Of a DNA stretch of 64,000 bases, positions 44,301-53,896 are shown piece by piece; positions within the stretch are counted from its first letter, which is position 1; each line of letters opens with the position of its first letter. This DNA comes from Desulfonatronovibrio hydrogenovorans DSM 9292 (lineage in GTDB: Bacteria > Desulfobacterota > Desulfovibrionia > Desulfovibrionales > Desulfonatronovibrionaceae). Under the pieces are notes generated by a model. It ran no database searches. It saw nothing but the letters and a program-made list of their open reading frames with translations, and was not told the origin of the DNA. The stretch covers positions 177,536 through 241,535 of the forward strand of contig NZ_JMKT01000012.1 of the NCBI RefSeq assembly GCF_000686525.1. The letters are read 5' to 3'. Both the position numbers and the translations under genes were made by a program.

Positions 44301-44530
44301 CCATGACTGCCATGACCTTTATCATAGGTACTTTACCCCTGGTGTTTGCTTCTGGGGCAGGCGCAGCCAGCCGCCAGGAAATCGGTACAGTGGTGGTGGG
44401 AGGAATGGTTCTGGCCAGTTCTCTGGCCCTGCTCTTTGTGCCGCTGTTTTTCAAACTGATGGATGACTCCACCTTCTGGTTTCACAACCGCAAGATGCTC
44501 AAGCCTTGCAAAGGAAAGAATGATGAATAA
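41387..44530 (+). CDS. RND multidrug efflux pump (AcrB/MexB-like, HAE1 family)
   Basis: 1047 residues, a proton-driven inner-membrane trimeric pump with 12 membrane segments and two large periplasmic loops. It opens with the typical MFRFFIDRPIFASVISI. In helix 4 the sequence reads GIVVDNAIIVMENVDR, so the second Asp of the E. coli AcrB DD pair is Asn. The helix 10 Lys is conserved (GLAAKNAILIVEFA). Length and gene order are normal. Substrates cannot be told from sequence. The outer-membrane factor gene starts within the last 11 bases. Confidence 0.93.
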   Translation: MFRFFIDRPIFASVISILIVLAGAAALRILPVEQYPDVVPPEVVVSAVYPGASARVVAEAVAAPLEQEINGVDNMLYMESVSTDAGTLQITISFEMGTDPDMAAVNVNNRIEAALPKLPQTVRDMGVRAESRSTNMLMVPVMYSPDGTRDTLFLANYLILNVLEELNRLPGVGNASLFGSEDYAMRVWMDPDKLAKHELTPSDLAAALREQSDHFAAGRLGAEPAPDGQIFTYTVTTAEMLVEPEEYERIILRSGRDSGALRLGDVARVELGSEAYGTSATYNGQPAVAFAIYLQPGANALDTAEIVHSALDRMSENFPAGTAYTIGYDITEFIDISIREVVKTLIVAVILVILVTFLFLQRFRATLIPVAAIPVSLIGTFAGMLAFGFSVNLLTLFGLVLAIGIVVDNAIIVMENVDRLMREENLKAREASIATMKQVAGAVVASTLVLVAVFAPVTFLGGMTGELYRQFAVTIAVAVVVSGVVALTLTPAMCSLLLDRQKKTVPKPFVLFNRFFDKLTSSFVWLVEKILRHSIVSTLIFIGIIGGTVLMVSRMAPGLVPQEDQGLALAVYQLPPASALSRTEEVRNTLSGMLVEMDQVQGFTTVAGVDIFDMALRTNMGVGFINLTDWDARQGPGQDAQSLAGRIMGMGLGIPEANVLAFVPPPIVGLSITGGVEGYLEVRGGPTLQQVQDIASRLTAAANERPELTNARATMDMNIPKYQAVVDREKAREMGVPVNQVFETMQSTFGSLYVNDFTMLDRNWQVNLQSEKDFRSRPEDLNKVFVRSQSGQMLPLSSLVTLERISGPDVINRYNMNSAARLMADAGPGYTTGQAKEALEQVAAQVLQGSNASIGWIGEAFQLDAAAGTGGLAFAMGMVMVLLILAAQYERWAMPLAVASAVPFAVLGASLAAMLRGFPNDIYFQVGLLVLIGLAAKNAILIVEFAAQNREQGLCSSEAAMEAARQRFRAITMTAMTFIIGTLPLVFASGAGAASRQEIGTVVVGGMVLASSLALLFVPLFFKLMDDSTFWFHNRKMLKPCKGKNDE

Positions 44531-45995
44531 CAGCGCGGGCTGGAAAGGACATTTTTGCCCTGGACTGCTGTTTTTAGTGGTCCTTTTTCTGGGCGGATGT
44601 GCCATGGGTTCTGATCACAAACTCAGGAAACCGGATCTTCCCGGGACCTGGCCGGAAACCGAGGCCCTGACCAGGGATGGACAGGATTATCTGCTGGAGT
44701 GGTGGACCAGATTTGAGGATCCAATGTTGAACCAGCTGGTGGCCAAGGCTGTTCAGGACAATCCGGACATCCGCGTTCAGGCGGCCAGGGTCTGGGAGGC
44801 CAGGGCCAGACTCGGCTTTGCCAGGGCGGAGCAGCTCCCCACGGTGGGAGTCCAGGCTGAAGCAGTAAGGCAGAGACAGCCTGAAGCTGTTACAGGCATT
44901 CCTGGTGGATCCAGGGGCAACCTGTTTTCCCTGGCCGGGCTTCTGGAATTTGAGCTGGACATCTGGGGCAGACTGGCCATGGAGCGGGAGGCAGCCCAGG
45001 CTGTTCTCCTGGAAAGTCAGTATACCCAGGAAGCTGTCCGCCAGGGCGTGATTTCGGACGTGGTGGTCACTTATTTCAATCTGGTGGCAGCCAGAGAGGA
45101 ACTGGAAATAACCAGGCAGACCCTGGAACTCAGGAAGCAGACTTATGAACTTGAGAGGATCAGGTTTGAAGCAGGCCAGGTGGATGAGCTTGTCCTTGGT
45201 CAGGCTGAGTCAGCCCTGGAAAAGGTCAGGGCTCTGGTTCCGGATCTGAAAAGACAGGTCAGGATCCTGGAAGGAGCTCTGGGTGTCCTGACCGGGCTGA
45301 GTCCTCTGGAGCTTTTTGATGATGATCGGGTCAGATACGGGCTGGCCAGGTCAGTCTTTAATCCGGGTGCAGTTCCCTTGGTCCTGCCTTCTGAGCTTTT
45401 GAACCGCAGGTCGGACATCCGTTCAGCCGAGGCCAGGGCCAGGGCCACAGGAACAGCCATTGGCATTGCCAGGGCCGAGCGGCTGCCCAGGCTGAATCTG
45501 TCCGGCCTGTTGGGAACCCTGGCTCCGGAAACCAGGGACCTGTTCACCTCTTCGGCCAGGAACTGGAGCATGGGTGCCCAGGCAGCCGGTCCTCTGCTTG
45601 ATTTCGGGCGGACCCGGGCCGGGGTAGAAGCGGCCCAGGCCCAGTATGTCCAGGCTGAGATCCAGTATGAAGCAGTAGTGAGCACGGCCTTTAACGAGGT
45701 CCGCGACGCCCTGGCCATTTATCAGTCTGCCCAAAACCGGGAGGAGGCAGTTCTGAGGCTGGTTGGATCAGTGGAACGGACTAGAAACCTGGCCAAAGTG
45801 CGTTACCAGGAAGGGATGATCAGTTTCCTGGAATTCCTGGAAGCAGAGCAGGACCTTTTTGCTGCCAGACAGGACCTGAATAATGCAGTCAGGGACCGAC
45901 TGGTTGCAGTGGCCACCCTGTCCAAGGCCCTGGGCGGCGGATGGGACCCGGACTCCATTGAAAGGTATGAGGTTTCCTCAGCTGTCAAGGATTAA
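44520..45995 (+). CDS. Outer-membrane efflux channel, NodT/OprM family lipoprotein
   Basis: 491 residues from ATG 44520 (or 44523; AAAGGAAAG upstream). It overlaps the pump gene by 11 bases. A signal peptide ends in the lipobox LGGC. The mature part has the two-fold helical repeats of TolC-family channels: NPDIRVQAARVWEARARLG near 80 and GTAIGIARAERLPRLNLSG near 325. LLNRRSDIRSAEARARA is the NodT signature. Together with the two upstream genes it forms a full adaptor-pump-channel set. Confidence 0.9.
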   Translation: MMNNSAGWKGHFCPGLLFLVVLFLGGCAMGSDHKLRKPDLPGTWPETEALTRDGQDYLLEWWTRFEDPMLNQLVAKAVQDNPDIRVQAARVWEARARLGFARAEQLPTVGVQAEAVRQRQPEAVTGIPGGSRGNLFSLAGLLEFELDIWGRLAMEREAAQAVLLESQYTQEAVRQGVISDVVVTYFNLVAAREELEITRQTLELRKQTYELERIRFEAGQVDELVLGQAESALEKVRALVPDLKRQVRILEGALGVLTGLSPLELFDDDRVRYGLARSVFNPGAVPLVLPSELLNRRSDIRSAEARARATGTAIGIARAERLPRLNLSGLLGTLAPETRDLFTSSARNWSMGAQAAGPLLDFGRTRAGVEAAQAQYVQAEIQYEAVVSTAFNEVRDALAIYQSAQNREEAVLRLVGSVERTRNLAKVRYQEGMISFLEFLEAEQDLFAARQDLNNAVRDRLVAVATLSKALGGGWDPDSIERYEVSSAVKD

Positions 45996-46007
45996 CAGGG
46001 GCTGCCG

Positions 46008-47171
46008 GTGAAAAAGTGGATAGCGCTGCTGGCCCTTCTTGCAGCCTTTCCTCCCCTTTCCACGGATATGTATCTGCCGGCCATCCCGTCCCTGGCAGAG
46101 ATGTGGCAGGAACCCCTGTGGGTCATCAACCTGACTCTGGTAGGATTTTTTGTGACCTACAGCATTTTTTTGCTGATCTATGGTCCATTGTCTGACAGGT
46201 TTGGCCGCAAACCGGTCCTGAAGGCAGGCATTTTGATCTATGTCCTGGCCAGCATGATGTGCGCTCTTTCCTCCAGTTCCACCGGGCTGATCATGTCCCG
46301 CATGCTGCAGGCGGCAGGGGCTGCTTCGGCTGCTTCCCTGGCTCTGGCCGTTGTCCGGGATGTTTTTGAAGAAACAAGCCGGGAGCGGGCTCTGGCCTAT
46401 ATTTCAATGGTGGTGGCCCTGGCACCCATGCTGGCTCCTATTATTGGAGGTTGGATACTGGCTTTTTTGCCCTGGAACTGGATATTTGCTGTACTTGCCG
46501 GACTGGGCCTGATCGCCCTGGCAGGGGTGGTCAGGATGGAAGAAACCCTCTGTCCTCAAGAGCGGACCCGAGATGCAGGTCTTTTGACCGGGTATGCCTT
46601 GCTTTTGAAAAACCGGCGCTATATCAGCCTGGCGCTGGTGGTTTCCATTGGTTCCATGCCCCTTTTTGCCTTTATTGCTGCGTCTTCGGACATATACATT
46701 TCCGGATTCGGTCTGAGTGAACAGGTTTACGGGTACTTTTTCGGATTCAACGCCCTGGCTGTGATGGCTGGAGCTTTTACCTGCATCAGGCTGACCAGGC
46801 ATATCCTGTCCCGGAATATTCTGAGCCTGGGTTTTGCTGGAGTGGCAGGAGGCGGTATCTGGCTTCTTCTGGGACAGGGTCAGAGTCCCTGGGATCTTGC
46901 CCTGCCAATGTTTGTCATGTCCTTTTCCCTGGGCCTGAGCCGGCCGCCCAGTCATAACCTGGTCTTGAAACAGGCAGGCAGGGGAGCAGGAGCTGCGTCC
47001 TCTTTTCTGATGTTTTCTTTGATGACATCCGGAGCCGCTGCCATGGGGTTCATTTCCCTTGAGTGGCAGGACAAAATAGAGGTGCTGGGTCTGCTGGCGG
47101 TTCTTTGCGCCGGTCTGGGGCTGACCTCCTGGCTGCTTTTGCAGAAATATTCATCAAGACCCTGGCAATAA
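46008..47171 (+). CDS. Bcr/CflA-type MFS multidrug exporter
   Basis: 387 residues from GTG 46008, 12 bases after the channel gene. It has twelve hydrophobic segments. Bcr/CflA/DHA1 signatures are FPPLSTDMYLPAIPSLA at the N-terminus, YGPLSDRFGRKPVL in loop 2-3, and APMLAPIIGGWILAF. It exports small drugs by proton antiport and probably belongs to the same operon as the RND system. No transcription regulator for this operon is adjacent. Confidence 0.88.
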   Translation: MKKWIALLALLAAFPPLSTDMYLPAIPSLAEMWQEPLWVINLTLVGFFVTYSIFLLIYGPLSDRFGRKPVLKAGILIYVLASMMCALSSSSTGLIMSRMLQAAGAASAASLALAVVRDVFEETSRERALAYISMVVALAPMLAPIIGGWILAFLPWNWIFAVLAGLGLIALAGVVRMEETLCPQERTRDAGLLTGYALLLKNRRYISLALVVSIGSMPLFAFIAASSDIYISGFGLSEQVYGYFFGFNALAVMAGAFTCIRLTRHILSRNILSLGFAGVAGGGIWLLLGQGQSPWDLALPMFVMSFSLGLSRPPSHNLVLKQAGRGAGAASSFLMFSLMTSGAAAMGFISLEWQDKIEVLGLLAVLCAGLGLTSWLLLQKYSSRPWQ

Positions 47172-47202
47172 TCACAGCAGACCGAGGCCGGATTTCCAGT
47201 AC

Positions 47203-47826
47203 TCAGGCTGCGCTCTCAGGTCTGGTGATGATGAGCCGGTATTCTCCGTTGAATACATTTTTCTTGAGAAGCTTGTCTTCGCAGGGGCAGAAATTTTCCT
47301 GGTCCAGAAGTTCGTAGAAATCCTTTTCATAAGTAACCTGGCCGAAATCAACTGTTGTCAGGAATTTCAACCTTGGTTTGACAAATTCCATGAGTTTGGA
47401 CTTGTTTTTGAACATTGTCTGAAAAAAGATGACTTTGCCCGCAGGCTTCAGCCATTCTTTGGTCCTGTCCAGAACTTTTTTCTGATCCTTCATGAGCATG
47501 AAGCTCATTCCGAAAAAAATATAGTCAAAGCAGAATTTTTCAGGAGGGTTAAAGGTCAGTACCGATTGATGGTGAACCTTGACCTGGCTTTCCAGATCAA
47601 AGACCCGAATCATCTTCTTGCAGTGTTCAAGGTAGTGTTTATTGATGTCCAGCCCGGTGATACTGAGATTTTTTCCTTTGATGAGACTATGGTTTTTCTT
47701 GATCATGATTCCATTTCCAATGCCCACATCAAGGATGGAGGAGTTTTCAGGATAAAGCCTGAGGCAGTTATGATAACAGAGTCTGGTTGTGTCGCTTATG
47801 ATGAGGTTATACAGGTTATTGACCAT
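47203..47826 (-). CDS. Class I SAM-dependent methyltransferase, substrate unknown
   Basis: 207 residues. SAM-binding motif I is ILDVGIGNGIMI (near 33-44), and GLDINKHYLEHCKKM is motif II; the core continues with FDYIFFGMSFMLMKD. Such small methyltransferases act on metabolites, lipids or quinones and the substrate is not evident. TGGAG precedes the start on the minus strand. It converges with the MFS gene (31-base gap) and diverges from argF. Confidence 0.85.
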   Translation of the reverse strand: MVNNLYNLIISDTTRLCYHNCLRLYPENSSILDVGIGNGIMIKKNHSLIKGKNLSITGLDINKHYLEHCKKMIRVFDLESQVKVHHQSVLTFNPPEKFCFDYIFFGMSFMLMKDQKKVLDRTKEWLKPAGKVIFFQTMFKNKSKLMEFVKPRLKFLTTVDFGQVTYEKDFYELLDQENFCPCEDKLLKKNVFNGEYRLIITRPESAA

Positions 47827-48051
47827 AAAATATTACTCCATTTGGTTACTTGAACAAGCTGGGACGGAATCAGGATCATGCCTGGACAGCCCGTTCAGAC
47901 ACGGGCTTGATACTCAACTAAATATAGCAAGCATTGTGTTTTTTTGCAATAATAAACACTTCCTCTGCCGGGTCAGGGTTTTGAATCTTTACAACTCCTG
48001 CATCATGGGGCAATATAATTGCTTTTGCAACTGGCCCACCTTGGAGTGCAT

Positions 48052-48957
48052 ATGAAAAAAGATTTTTTAACCATTTTGGATCTGTCCCATAATCAAGCCC
48101 ATGAAATGGTCCGCAGGGCCGGGGAAATGAAGCGCACCAGCCACAGGTCAGAGGTGCTCAGAGGCAGGACCTTTATCCTGATCTTTGAAAAGGCTTCCAC
48201 CAGAACCAAGGTATCCTTTGAGGTGGGGATCTCCCATCTGGGTGGACACTACGTGTTTATGACCTCCAGGGAATCCCAGCTTGGAAGGAGTGAACCCCTG
48301 AAAGACACGGCCAGGGTTCTTTCCCGCTATGCTGACGGGCTCATCGTCAGGACCTATGGCCAGGAAAAGCTTGAGGAATTGGCCCGGTACAGCTCGATTC
48401 CCATAATCAACGCATTATCCGATGATTATCATCCCTGCCAGGTCATGAGCGATCTGCTGACCATTTACGAACGTACTCCAAATTTTGAGGACCTGACCAT
48501 TGCCTGGGTGGGGGATGGGAACAACATGGCCCATTCATGGATAAATGCGGCGGTTTACTTTCCTTTTCAGCTGAATTTGGCCGTACCCAAGGGTTATGAG
48601 CCCGGGGGAGACATACTGGAGCGGGCTCTGCATATGGGAGCAAGGATATTTGTTACCCATGATCCGGCCCTGGCCGTCAGCGGGGCTCATTATGTCAATA
48701 CCGATGTCTGGGCTTCCATGGGACAGGAACAGGAACAGGATAAGAGGGCTGTAGCATTCAAGGGGTTTTCTGTGAATGAGGATCTTCTCAGCTCAGCGGA
48801 CAAAGAGGTCAAGGTTCTTCATTGCCTGCCTGCCCACAGAGGTGAGGAGATTTCCCAAGAGATCATGGAAGGGTCCAGGTCCATCATCTGGGATCAGGCT
48901 GAGAACAGACTGCACATGCAGAAGGCCATTCTGGAATGGGTTGTTGCCCCTGATTAA
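48052..48957 (+). CDS. argF: Ornithine carbamoyltransferase
   Basis: 301 residues from ATG 48052 (TTGGAG upstream); the frame extends 11 codons farther without a site. It condenses ornithine with carbamoyl phosphate to citrulline. Motifs: FEKASTRTKVSFE with the STRT carbamoyl-phosphate loop, DDYHPCQ (HPxQ), and HCLPAHRGEE, the HCLP motif specific to ornithine enzymes. It is the first of the argF-argG-argH set. A -10-like TATAAT at 48012-48017 lies upstream but without a good -35 box. Confidence 0.94.
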   Translation: MKKDFLTILDLSHNQAHEMVRRAGEMKRTSHRSEVLRGRTFILIFEKASTRTKVSFEVGISHLGGHYVFMTSRESQLGRSEPLKDTARVLSRYADGLIVRTYGQEKLEELARYSSIPIINALSDDYHPCQVMSDLLTIYERTPNFEDLTIAWVGDGNNMAHSWINAAVYFPFQLNLAVPKGYEPGGDILERALHMGARIFVTHDPALAVSGAHYVNTDVWASMGQEQEQDKRAVAFKGFSVNEDLLSSADKEVKVLHCLPAHRGEEISQEIMEGSRSIIWDQAENRLHMQKAILEWVVAPD

Positions 48958-49005
48958 AAATAATCCCGGCACCTTGATGTGCTGTGGCTAATACGGAGAG
49001 CAATG

Positions 49006-50211
49006 ATGGCGGATATCAAGAAGGTTGTGCTGGCTTATTCAGGTGGTCTGGACACGTCTGTCATCCTCAAGTGGATTCAACAGACCTATTCCTGTGAGGT
49101 GATTGCTTTTACGGCTGATCTGGGCCAGGAAGAAGAACTGGCCGGTCTTGAGGAAAAAGCTCTGTCCACCGGGGCTGCCAAGGCATACATAGAGGATCTT
49201 CAGGAAGAGTTTGCCAGAGATTTTGTCTTCCCCATGTTCAGGGCTGGAGCTATTTACGAGGGCCGCTACCTGTTGGGAACGTCCATAGCCAGACCTCTGA
49301 TTGCCAAGAGAATGGTGGAGATAGCAGCCCAAGAAGGAGCCCAGGCAGTAGCCCATGGTGCAACCGGCAAGGGTAATGACCAGGTCAGGTTCGAGCTGAC
49401 AGTAATGGCCCTGAACCCGGGCCTGAAGACCATTGCTCCCTGGAGAGAGTGGGATCTGCATTCCAGAACTGAGCTGGTGGCCTTTGCCAAGGCCAACAAT
49501 ATCCCGGTTCCGGTGACCAAAGAAAAGCCTTACAGTTCGGACCGAAATCTTCTGCACCTGTCTTTTGAGGGCGGAGAACTGGAAGATCCCTGGGCTGAAC
49601 CCGGACCAGGCAGTTATCAGCTGTCTGTGCCCCCGGAGCTGGCCCCGGATGATCCGGAAATCATCAGCATTGAATTTGAACAAGGCGATCCGGTCAGAAT
49701 TAACGGGGAAAGCATGAGTCCGGCCCGGCTGATCAAGAAGCTCAACTCCCTGGGCGGACGACATGGTGTTGGCCGTCTGGACATGGTGGAAAACAGGTTC
49801 GTGGGCATGAAGTCCAGGGGTGTATATGAGACACCCGGCGGGACCATTCTTTATGCAGCTCACAGGGATCTGGAGGGGCTCTGCCTGGACAGGGAAAGCA
49901 TGCTCCTCAAAGACGAGCTGGTTCCAAAGTACTCGGCCATGGTTTACAACGGCTTCTGGTATTCTCCTGAAAGGGAGGCTCTGCAGGCCTTGGTGGATAA
50001 GACTCAGGAAAGGGTCACCGGTGAAGTCAGGCTGAAGCTGTATAAGGGGGGAGTATATCCTCTGGCCAGAAGGTCACCCTATTCCCTGTATAATCCGGAC
50101 CTGGCCACCTTTGAAAAGGACGAGGTCTATGATCAGCAGGATGCAGCCGGATTCATCAGGCTGAACGGATTAAGGCTCATGTCTCTAAATTTGGGGTCAG
50201 GACGAAAATAA
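49006..50211 (+). CDS. argG: Argininosuccinate synthase
   Basis: 401 residues from ATG 49006 (the adjacent ATG at 49003 is equally in frame; GGAG at 48995-48998 fits 49006 better). The ATP pyrophosphatase loop [14 protein letters not shown] is at the N-terminus, and [14 protein letters not shown] and the [14 protein letters not shown] segment follow. It joins citrulline and aspartate using ATP. It lies 45 bases after argF and 39 before argH on the same strand. Confidence 0.95.
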   Translation: MADIKKVVLAYSGGLDTSVILKWIQQTYSCEVIAFTADLGQEEELAGLEEKALSTGAAKAYIEDLQEEFARDFVFPMFRAGAIYEGRYLLGTSIARPLIAKRMVEIAAQEGAQAVAHGATGKGNDQVRFELTVMALNPGLKTIAPWREWDLHSRTELVAFAKANNIPVPVTKEKPYSSDRNLLHLSFEGGELEDPWAEPGPGSYQLSVPPELAPDDPEIISIEFEQGDPVRINGESMSPARLIKKLNSLGGRHGVGRLDMVENRFVGMKSRGVYETPGGTILYAAHRDLEGLCLDRESMLLKDELVPKYSAMVYNGFWYSPEREALQALVDKTQERVTGEVRLKLYKGGVYPLARRSPYSLYNPDLATFEKDEVYDQQDAAGFIRLNGLRLMSLNLGSGRK

Positions 50212-50250
50212 CCCTTTTTCAGGATCATCCTGCAGGACAGTACAAGATCA

Positions 50251-51654
50251 ATGAAACAAAGAGAGCAGGAAAGTTCCAAGCTCTGGGGAGGCCGGTTCAA
50301 GGAGAAAACATCTTCCCTTGTTGAACAGTTCACCCAGTCCCTGGATCATGACCGCAGACTTTATGCCCAGGATATTGCAGGCTCCAAGGCCCATGCTGCC
50401 ATGCTGGGTCGACAGGGGGTGCTGACCGCTGAGGAGGCCGGGGTCATCATCAGTGGTTTAGAGCAGATCCGTATGGAGATCGAGTCCGGGATTTTTGTTT
50501 GGAGTCCTGAACTTGAAGACGTGCATATGAATATTGAAAAGCGTCTGACCGAGATAGTGGGGCCGGTGGGTCAGAAGCTGCACACAGGGCGAAGCCGTAA
50601 TGATCAGGTGGCTCTGGATTTTCGTCTTTTTGTCCGGGAAAGTCTTTTATTGTGGCAGAAAGAAATTAAAGTACTTGTGCAGGCCATACTGGGACAGGCT
50701 CAAAAGAACAGAGAGGCCATCCTCCCGGGGTACACCCATCTCCAGCCGGCCCAGCCAGTAAGTCTGGCCCAGCATCTCCTGGCCTATGCCCAGATGCTCA
50801 AAAGAGATCATGAACGGGCTGAAGACGCCTTGAAAAGAGTTTCTGTTTCGCCACTGGGGGCAGCGGCCCTGGCTGGAACAACCTACCCTTTGGATCCAGG
50901 GACAGTAGCCGGGGAACTGGGGCTGGAAAAAGTCTTTGCCAACAGCATGGACGCTGTTAGCGACAGAGATTTTGCCCTGGAAGGACTGTTTGTATCCTCT
51001 TTGATCATGACCCATTTAAGTCGGCTGAGTGAAGAAATTATTATCTGGTCAAACCCGGGTTTCGGTTTTATATTGCTTCCTGATGCATACTCCACAGGAT
51101 CATCCATCATGCCCCAGAAGAAGAATCCCGACGTTGCCGAGCTGGTCAGGGGCAAGACCGGATCGGTCTTTGGAAGGCTTGTATCTCTTCTGACCACCAT
51201 GAAGGCCCTGCCCCTGACCTATAACAGGGATATGCAGGAGGACAAGGGGCCGTATTTTGAGGCCCATGATACAGTGGTTTCGAGTCTCCGGGTGATGTCG
51301 GGCATGGTGGAAGCTATGGAGTTTGATAAAAAGGCCATGGTTAAGGCCTTGAAAAAAGGTTTTTTGAATGCCACTGAGATGGCTGACTATCTGACTTCCA
51401 GGGGGATGCCCTTCAGACAGGCCCACCACGTGACCGGAGAAGCTGTGGCCTTTGCCGAGAAAAAAGGAGTTGGTCTGGAGGATCTGGCTCTGGAAGACCT
51501 GAAGAGTTTTTCTGATCTGGTGGACAAAGATATTTATGATGTTCTGGATTATGGGCAGGCTGTAAAGCGAAGAAACACCCCTGGCGGAACCGGTCCGGAA
51601 TCGGTCTCCGTCCAGATGGCCGGGATCAGCTCCTGGCTGAATGAAAGTGCCTGA
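50251..51654 (+). CDS. argH: Argininosuccinate lyase
   Basis: 467 residues of the fumarase/aspartase superfamily. It starts [16 protein letters not shown], has [12 protein letters not shown] near 110, [15 protein letters not shown] near 160 with the catalytic His, and the flexible signature loop [12 protein letters not shown] near 285. It releases arginine and fumarate. It is the last gene of the argFGH run. The selenocysteine tRNA on the other strand begins 70 bases downstream. Confidence 0.95.
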   Translation: MKQREQESSKLWGGRFKEKTSSLVEQFTQSLDHDRRLYAQDIAGSKAHAAMLGRQGVLTAEEAGVIISGLEQIRMEIESGIFVWSPELEDVHMNIEKRLTEIVGPVGQKLHTGRSRNDQVALDFRLFVRESLLLWQKEIKVLVQAILGQAQKNREAILPGYTHLQPAQPVSLAQHLLAYAQMLKRDHERAEDALKRVSVSPLGAAALAGTTYPLDPGTVAGELGLEKVFANSMDAVSDRDFALEGLFVSSLIMTHLSRLSEEIIIWSNPGFGFILLPDAYSTGSSIMPQKKNPDVAELVRGKTGSVFGRLVSLLTTMKALPLTYNRDMQEDKGPYFEAHDTVVSSLRVMSGMVEAMEFDKKAMVKALKKGFLNATEMADYLTSRGMPFRQAHHVTGEAVAFAEKKGVGLEDLALEDLKSFSDLVDKDIYDVLDYGQAVKRRNTPGGTGPESVSVQMAGISSWLNESA

Positions 51655-51724
51655 ACAGGGGGTTAAGAAGGCCCTGGAAACACTGATTGTCAGTTGGATT
51701 CTGGAAACCAGCACCAGGCAGAAG

Positions 51725-51818
51725 TGGCGGAAGCGTATAGGAGTCGAACCTACCGAACGGGGTTAACCGTTCCACTGGATTTGAAGTCCAGGCGCCACAC
51801 CGGTGACGAAACGCTTCC
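51725..51818 (-). tRNA. selC: tRNA-Sec (anticodon TCA)
   Basis: The minus strand reads GGAAGCGT at the 5' end and ACGCTTCC-G-CCA at the 3' end, an 8-bp acceptor stem with encoded CCA. The anticodon arm TGGACTTCAAATCCA has anticodon TCA. A long variable arm follows, then GGTAGGTTCGACTCCTA as T arm. Length (94 bases), long variable arm and UGA-reading anticodon identify selenocysteine tRNA. The organism thus decodes UGA as Sec, but no selenoprotein gene or selA/selB is in this window. Confidence 0.95.
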
Positions 51819-51829
51819 GCAGAGAACGT

Positions 51830-51858
51830 CTATTAGCAGTAACAATAAGACAAGGCAA
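51830..51858 (-). promoter_or_regulatory. Possible promoter of tRNA-Sec
   Basis: On the minus strand TTGCCT (51858-51853), 17 bases, TAATAG (51835-51830), ending 12 bases before the tRNA 5' end. The match is mediocre, but spacing and position suit a tRNA gene. Confidence 0.35.
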
Positions 51859-51959
51859 GACATATTGTCCCGACGGATAAGGGGTCTTGCTTAATCAAAC
51901 ATAATAAAGGAAACTGATTTTTTCTGAAATCAAGGTCGGTTTCGGCTGGAGGTAAGGAT

Positions 51960-53867
51960 TTGAATAATTTTTCTAGAAACCTGTTGCTCTGGGCAACCAT
52001 ATCCCTGGTGATGATCATCCTGTTCAACCTGTTCAATCAGCCGCAGGTACCCCAGTACAAGTTGACATACACTGAGCTGCTTACCAAGGTCAACCAGGGC
52101 GAAGTAATGGCGGTCAAGATTCAGGGCCAGAAGGTCACTGGAGTGCTCATTGATGATCGCAGGTTCACTTCTTTCATCCCTGATGATCCGGGCTTTGTGG
52201 ATCTGCTGGTCAAGAACAATGTCCAGGTGGAGGCCGAACCTGAGGAGCAGGGATCATGGCTGGCCACGATCTTTATTTCCTGGTTCCCCATGCTCCTGCT
52301 TATAGGTGTCTGGATTTTTTTCATGCGCCAGATGCAGGGGGGGGGAGGCAAGGCCATGTCTTTTGGCAGGTCAAAGGCCAAAATGATTTCCCAGGAGGAC
52401 AGCAAGGTCACTTTTGCTGATGTGGCCGGAGTGGATGAGGCCAAAGACGAATTGAGCGAGGTGGTTGACTTTCTGAGCAATCCCAAGAAGTTCACCCGGC
52501 TGGGAGGACGGATACCCAAGGGGGTTCTGCTGGTCGGGTCTCCAGGAACAGGAAAGACCCTGCTGGCCAGGGCCGTGGCCGGGGAGGCCGGGGTGCCTTT
52601 CTTTTCCATCTCAGGTTCGGACTTTGTGGAAATGTTTGTGGGTGTTGGTGCCTCCAGGGTCCGGGATCTTTTTGTCCAGGGCAAGAAAAACGCTCCTTGT
52701 CTCATATTTATTGATGAGATCGATGCAGTGGGACGGCAGAGAGGGGCAGGCCTGGGAGGCGGACATGATGAAAGGGAGCAGACCCTGAACCAGCTCCTGG
52801 TGGAGATGGACGGGTTTGAATCCAACGAAGGCGTCATCCTGATTGCTGCCACCAACAGGCCGGATGTTCTTGATCCAGCTTTGCTCAGACCGGGCCGGTT
52901 CGACCGCCAGGTGGTGGTGCCCAATCCGGACGTGGCGGGCAGAAAGAGGATTCTGGATGTCCACAGCCGAAGGACTCCGCTGGCCCCGGGTGTGGATATG
53001 GAGGTCATAGCCAAGGGAACACCGGGATTTTCCGGGGCTGACCTGGAGAACCTGGTCAATGAGGCTGCCCTGCATGCAGCTAAACTGGACAAGGAACAGG
53101 TCAGTATGGAGGATTTTGAAGAAGCCAAGGACAAGGTTCTCATGGGCAAGGAAAGGCGCAGTCTCATTCTGAGCGATGAGGAAAAAAAGACCACGGCCTA
53201 TCATGAAGCCGGCCACACCATAGTTGCCAGGCTCCTGCCCGGAACCGATCCCATCCATAAGGTCTCCATAATTCCCAGGGGTAGGGCCCTGGGAGTGACC
53301 ATGCAGCTCCCGCAGGATGAAAGATATAATTATTCCAAGACATATCTGGAAAACAACCTGGCTGTGCTTCTGGGAGGACGGGTGGCTGAAGAGCTGGTGT
53401 TCAACCAGATGACTACCGGCGCTGGCAATGATATTGAGCGGGCCACCAAGATGGCCAGGAAGATGGTTTGTGAGTGGGGCATGAGTGATACCTTGGGCCC
53501 CCTGGCTTTTGGCGGCCGGGGCGAAGAAGTATTTCTGGGCCGGGAATTCACCCAGCACAAGGAATACAGCGAGGAAACCGCCAGGCTCATTGATGAGGAA
53601 GTTAAGAAAATTGTCCGGGACGCCTATGAGAAAGCCAAAGAGCTTTTGCAGGAACATACTGACACCCTGCACAGGCTTTCAGAGGCCCTGCTGGAAAGGG
53701 AAACCCTGACCGGCAAGGAGGTGGAGATGGTCATGAACGGGGAAGAACTACCTCCCCTGGAGGAAAAGATGCGTAACGGAGACCCCGGACCTGGCGAGGA
53801 AAAAAAAGACAAGGAACCTGACAAGACCGAAGAAAAAAAAGAGGATGAGGGCTTCAAGATTGAGTAG
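51960..53867 (+). CDS. ftsH: ATP-dependent zinc metalloprotease FtsH
   Basis: 635 residues from TTG 51960, supported by TGGAGGTAAGG just upstream. Two N-terminal membrane segments (about 4-22 and 98-118) flank a small periplasmic domain. The AAA domain has GSPGTGKT (Walker A), FIDEIDAVG (Walker B) and the second-region-of-homology Arg fingers. The zinc protease motif is HEAGH near 419. The tail is highly charged (Glu/Lys). FtsH degrades membrane and regulatory proteins. It heads a co-directional run ftsH-folP-cdaA-cdaR-glmM. Confidence 0.95.
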   Translation: MNNFSRNLLLWATISLVMIILFNLFNQPQVPQYKLTYTELLTKVNQGEVMAVKIQGQKVTGVLIDDRRFTSFIPDDPGFVDLLVKNNVQVEAEPEEQGSWLATIFISWFPMLLLIGVWIFFMRQMQGGGGKAMSFGRSKAKMISQEDSKVTFADVAGVDEAKDELSEVVDFLSNPKKFTRLGGRIPKGVLLVGSPGTGKTLLARAVAGEAGVPFFSISGSDFVEMFVGVGASRVRDLFVQGKKNAPCLIFIDEIDAVGRQRGAGLGGGHDEREQTLNQLLVEMDGFESNEGVILIAATNRPDVLDPALLRPGRFDRQVVVPNPDVAGRKRILDVHSRRTPLAPGVDMEVIAKGTPGFSGADLENLVNEAALHAAKLDKEQVSMEDFEEAKDKVLMGKERRSLILSDEEKKTTAYHEAGHTIVARLLPGTDPIHKVSIIPRGRALGVTMQLPQDERYNYSKTYLENNLAVLLGGRVAEELVFNQMTTGAGNDIERATKMARKMVCEWGMSDTLGPLAFGGRGEEVFLGREFTQHKEYSEETARLIDEEVKKIVRDAYEKAKELLQEHTDTLHRLSEALLERETLTGKEVEMVMNGEELPPLEEKMRNGDPGPGEEKKDKEPDKTEEKKEDEGFKIE

Positions 53868-53896
53868 CAGTTGTCTTCTGAACAATAAGTAATACC

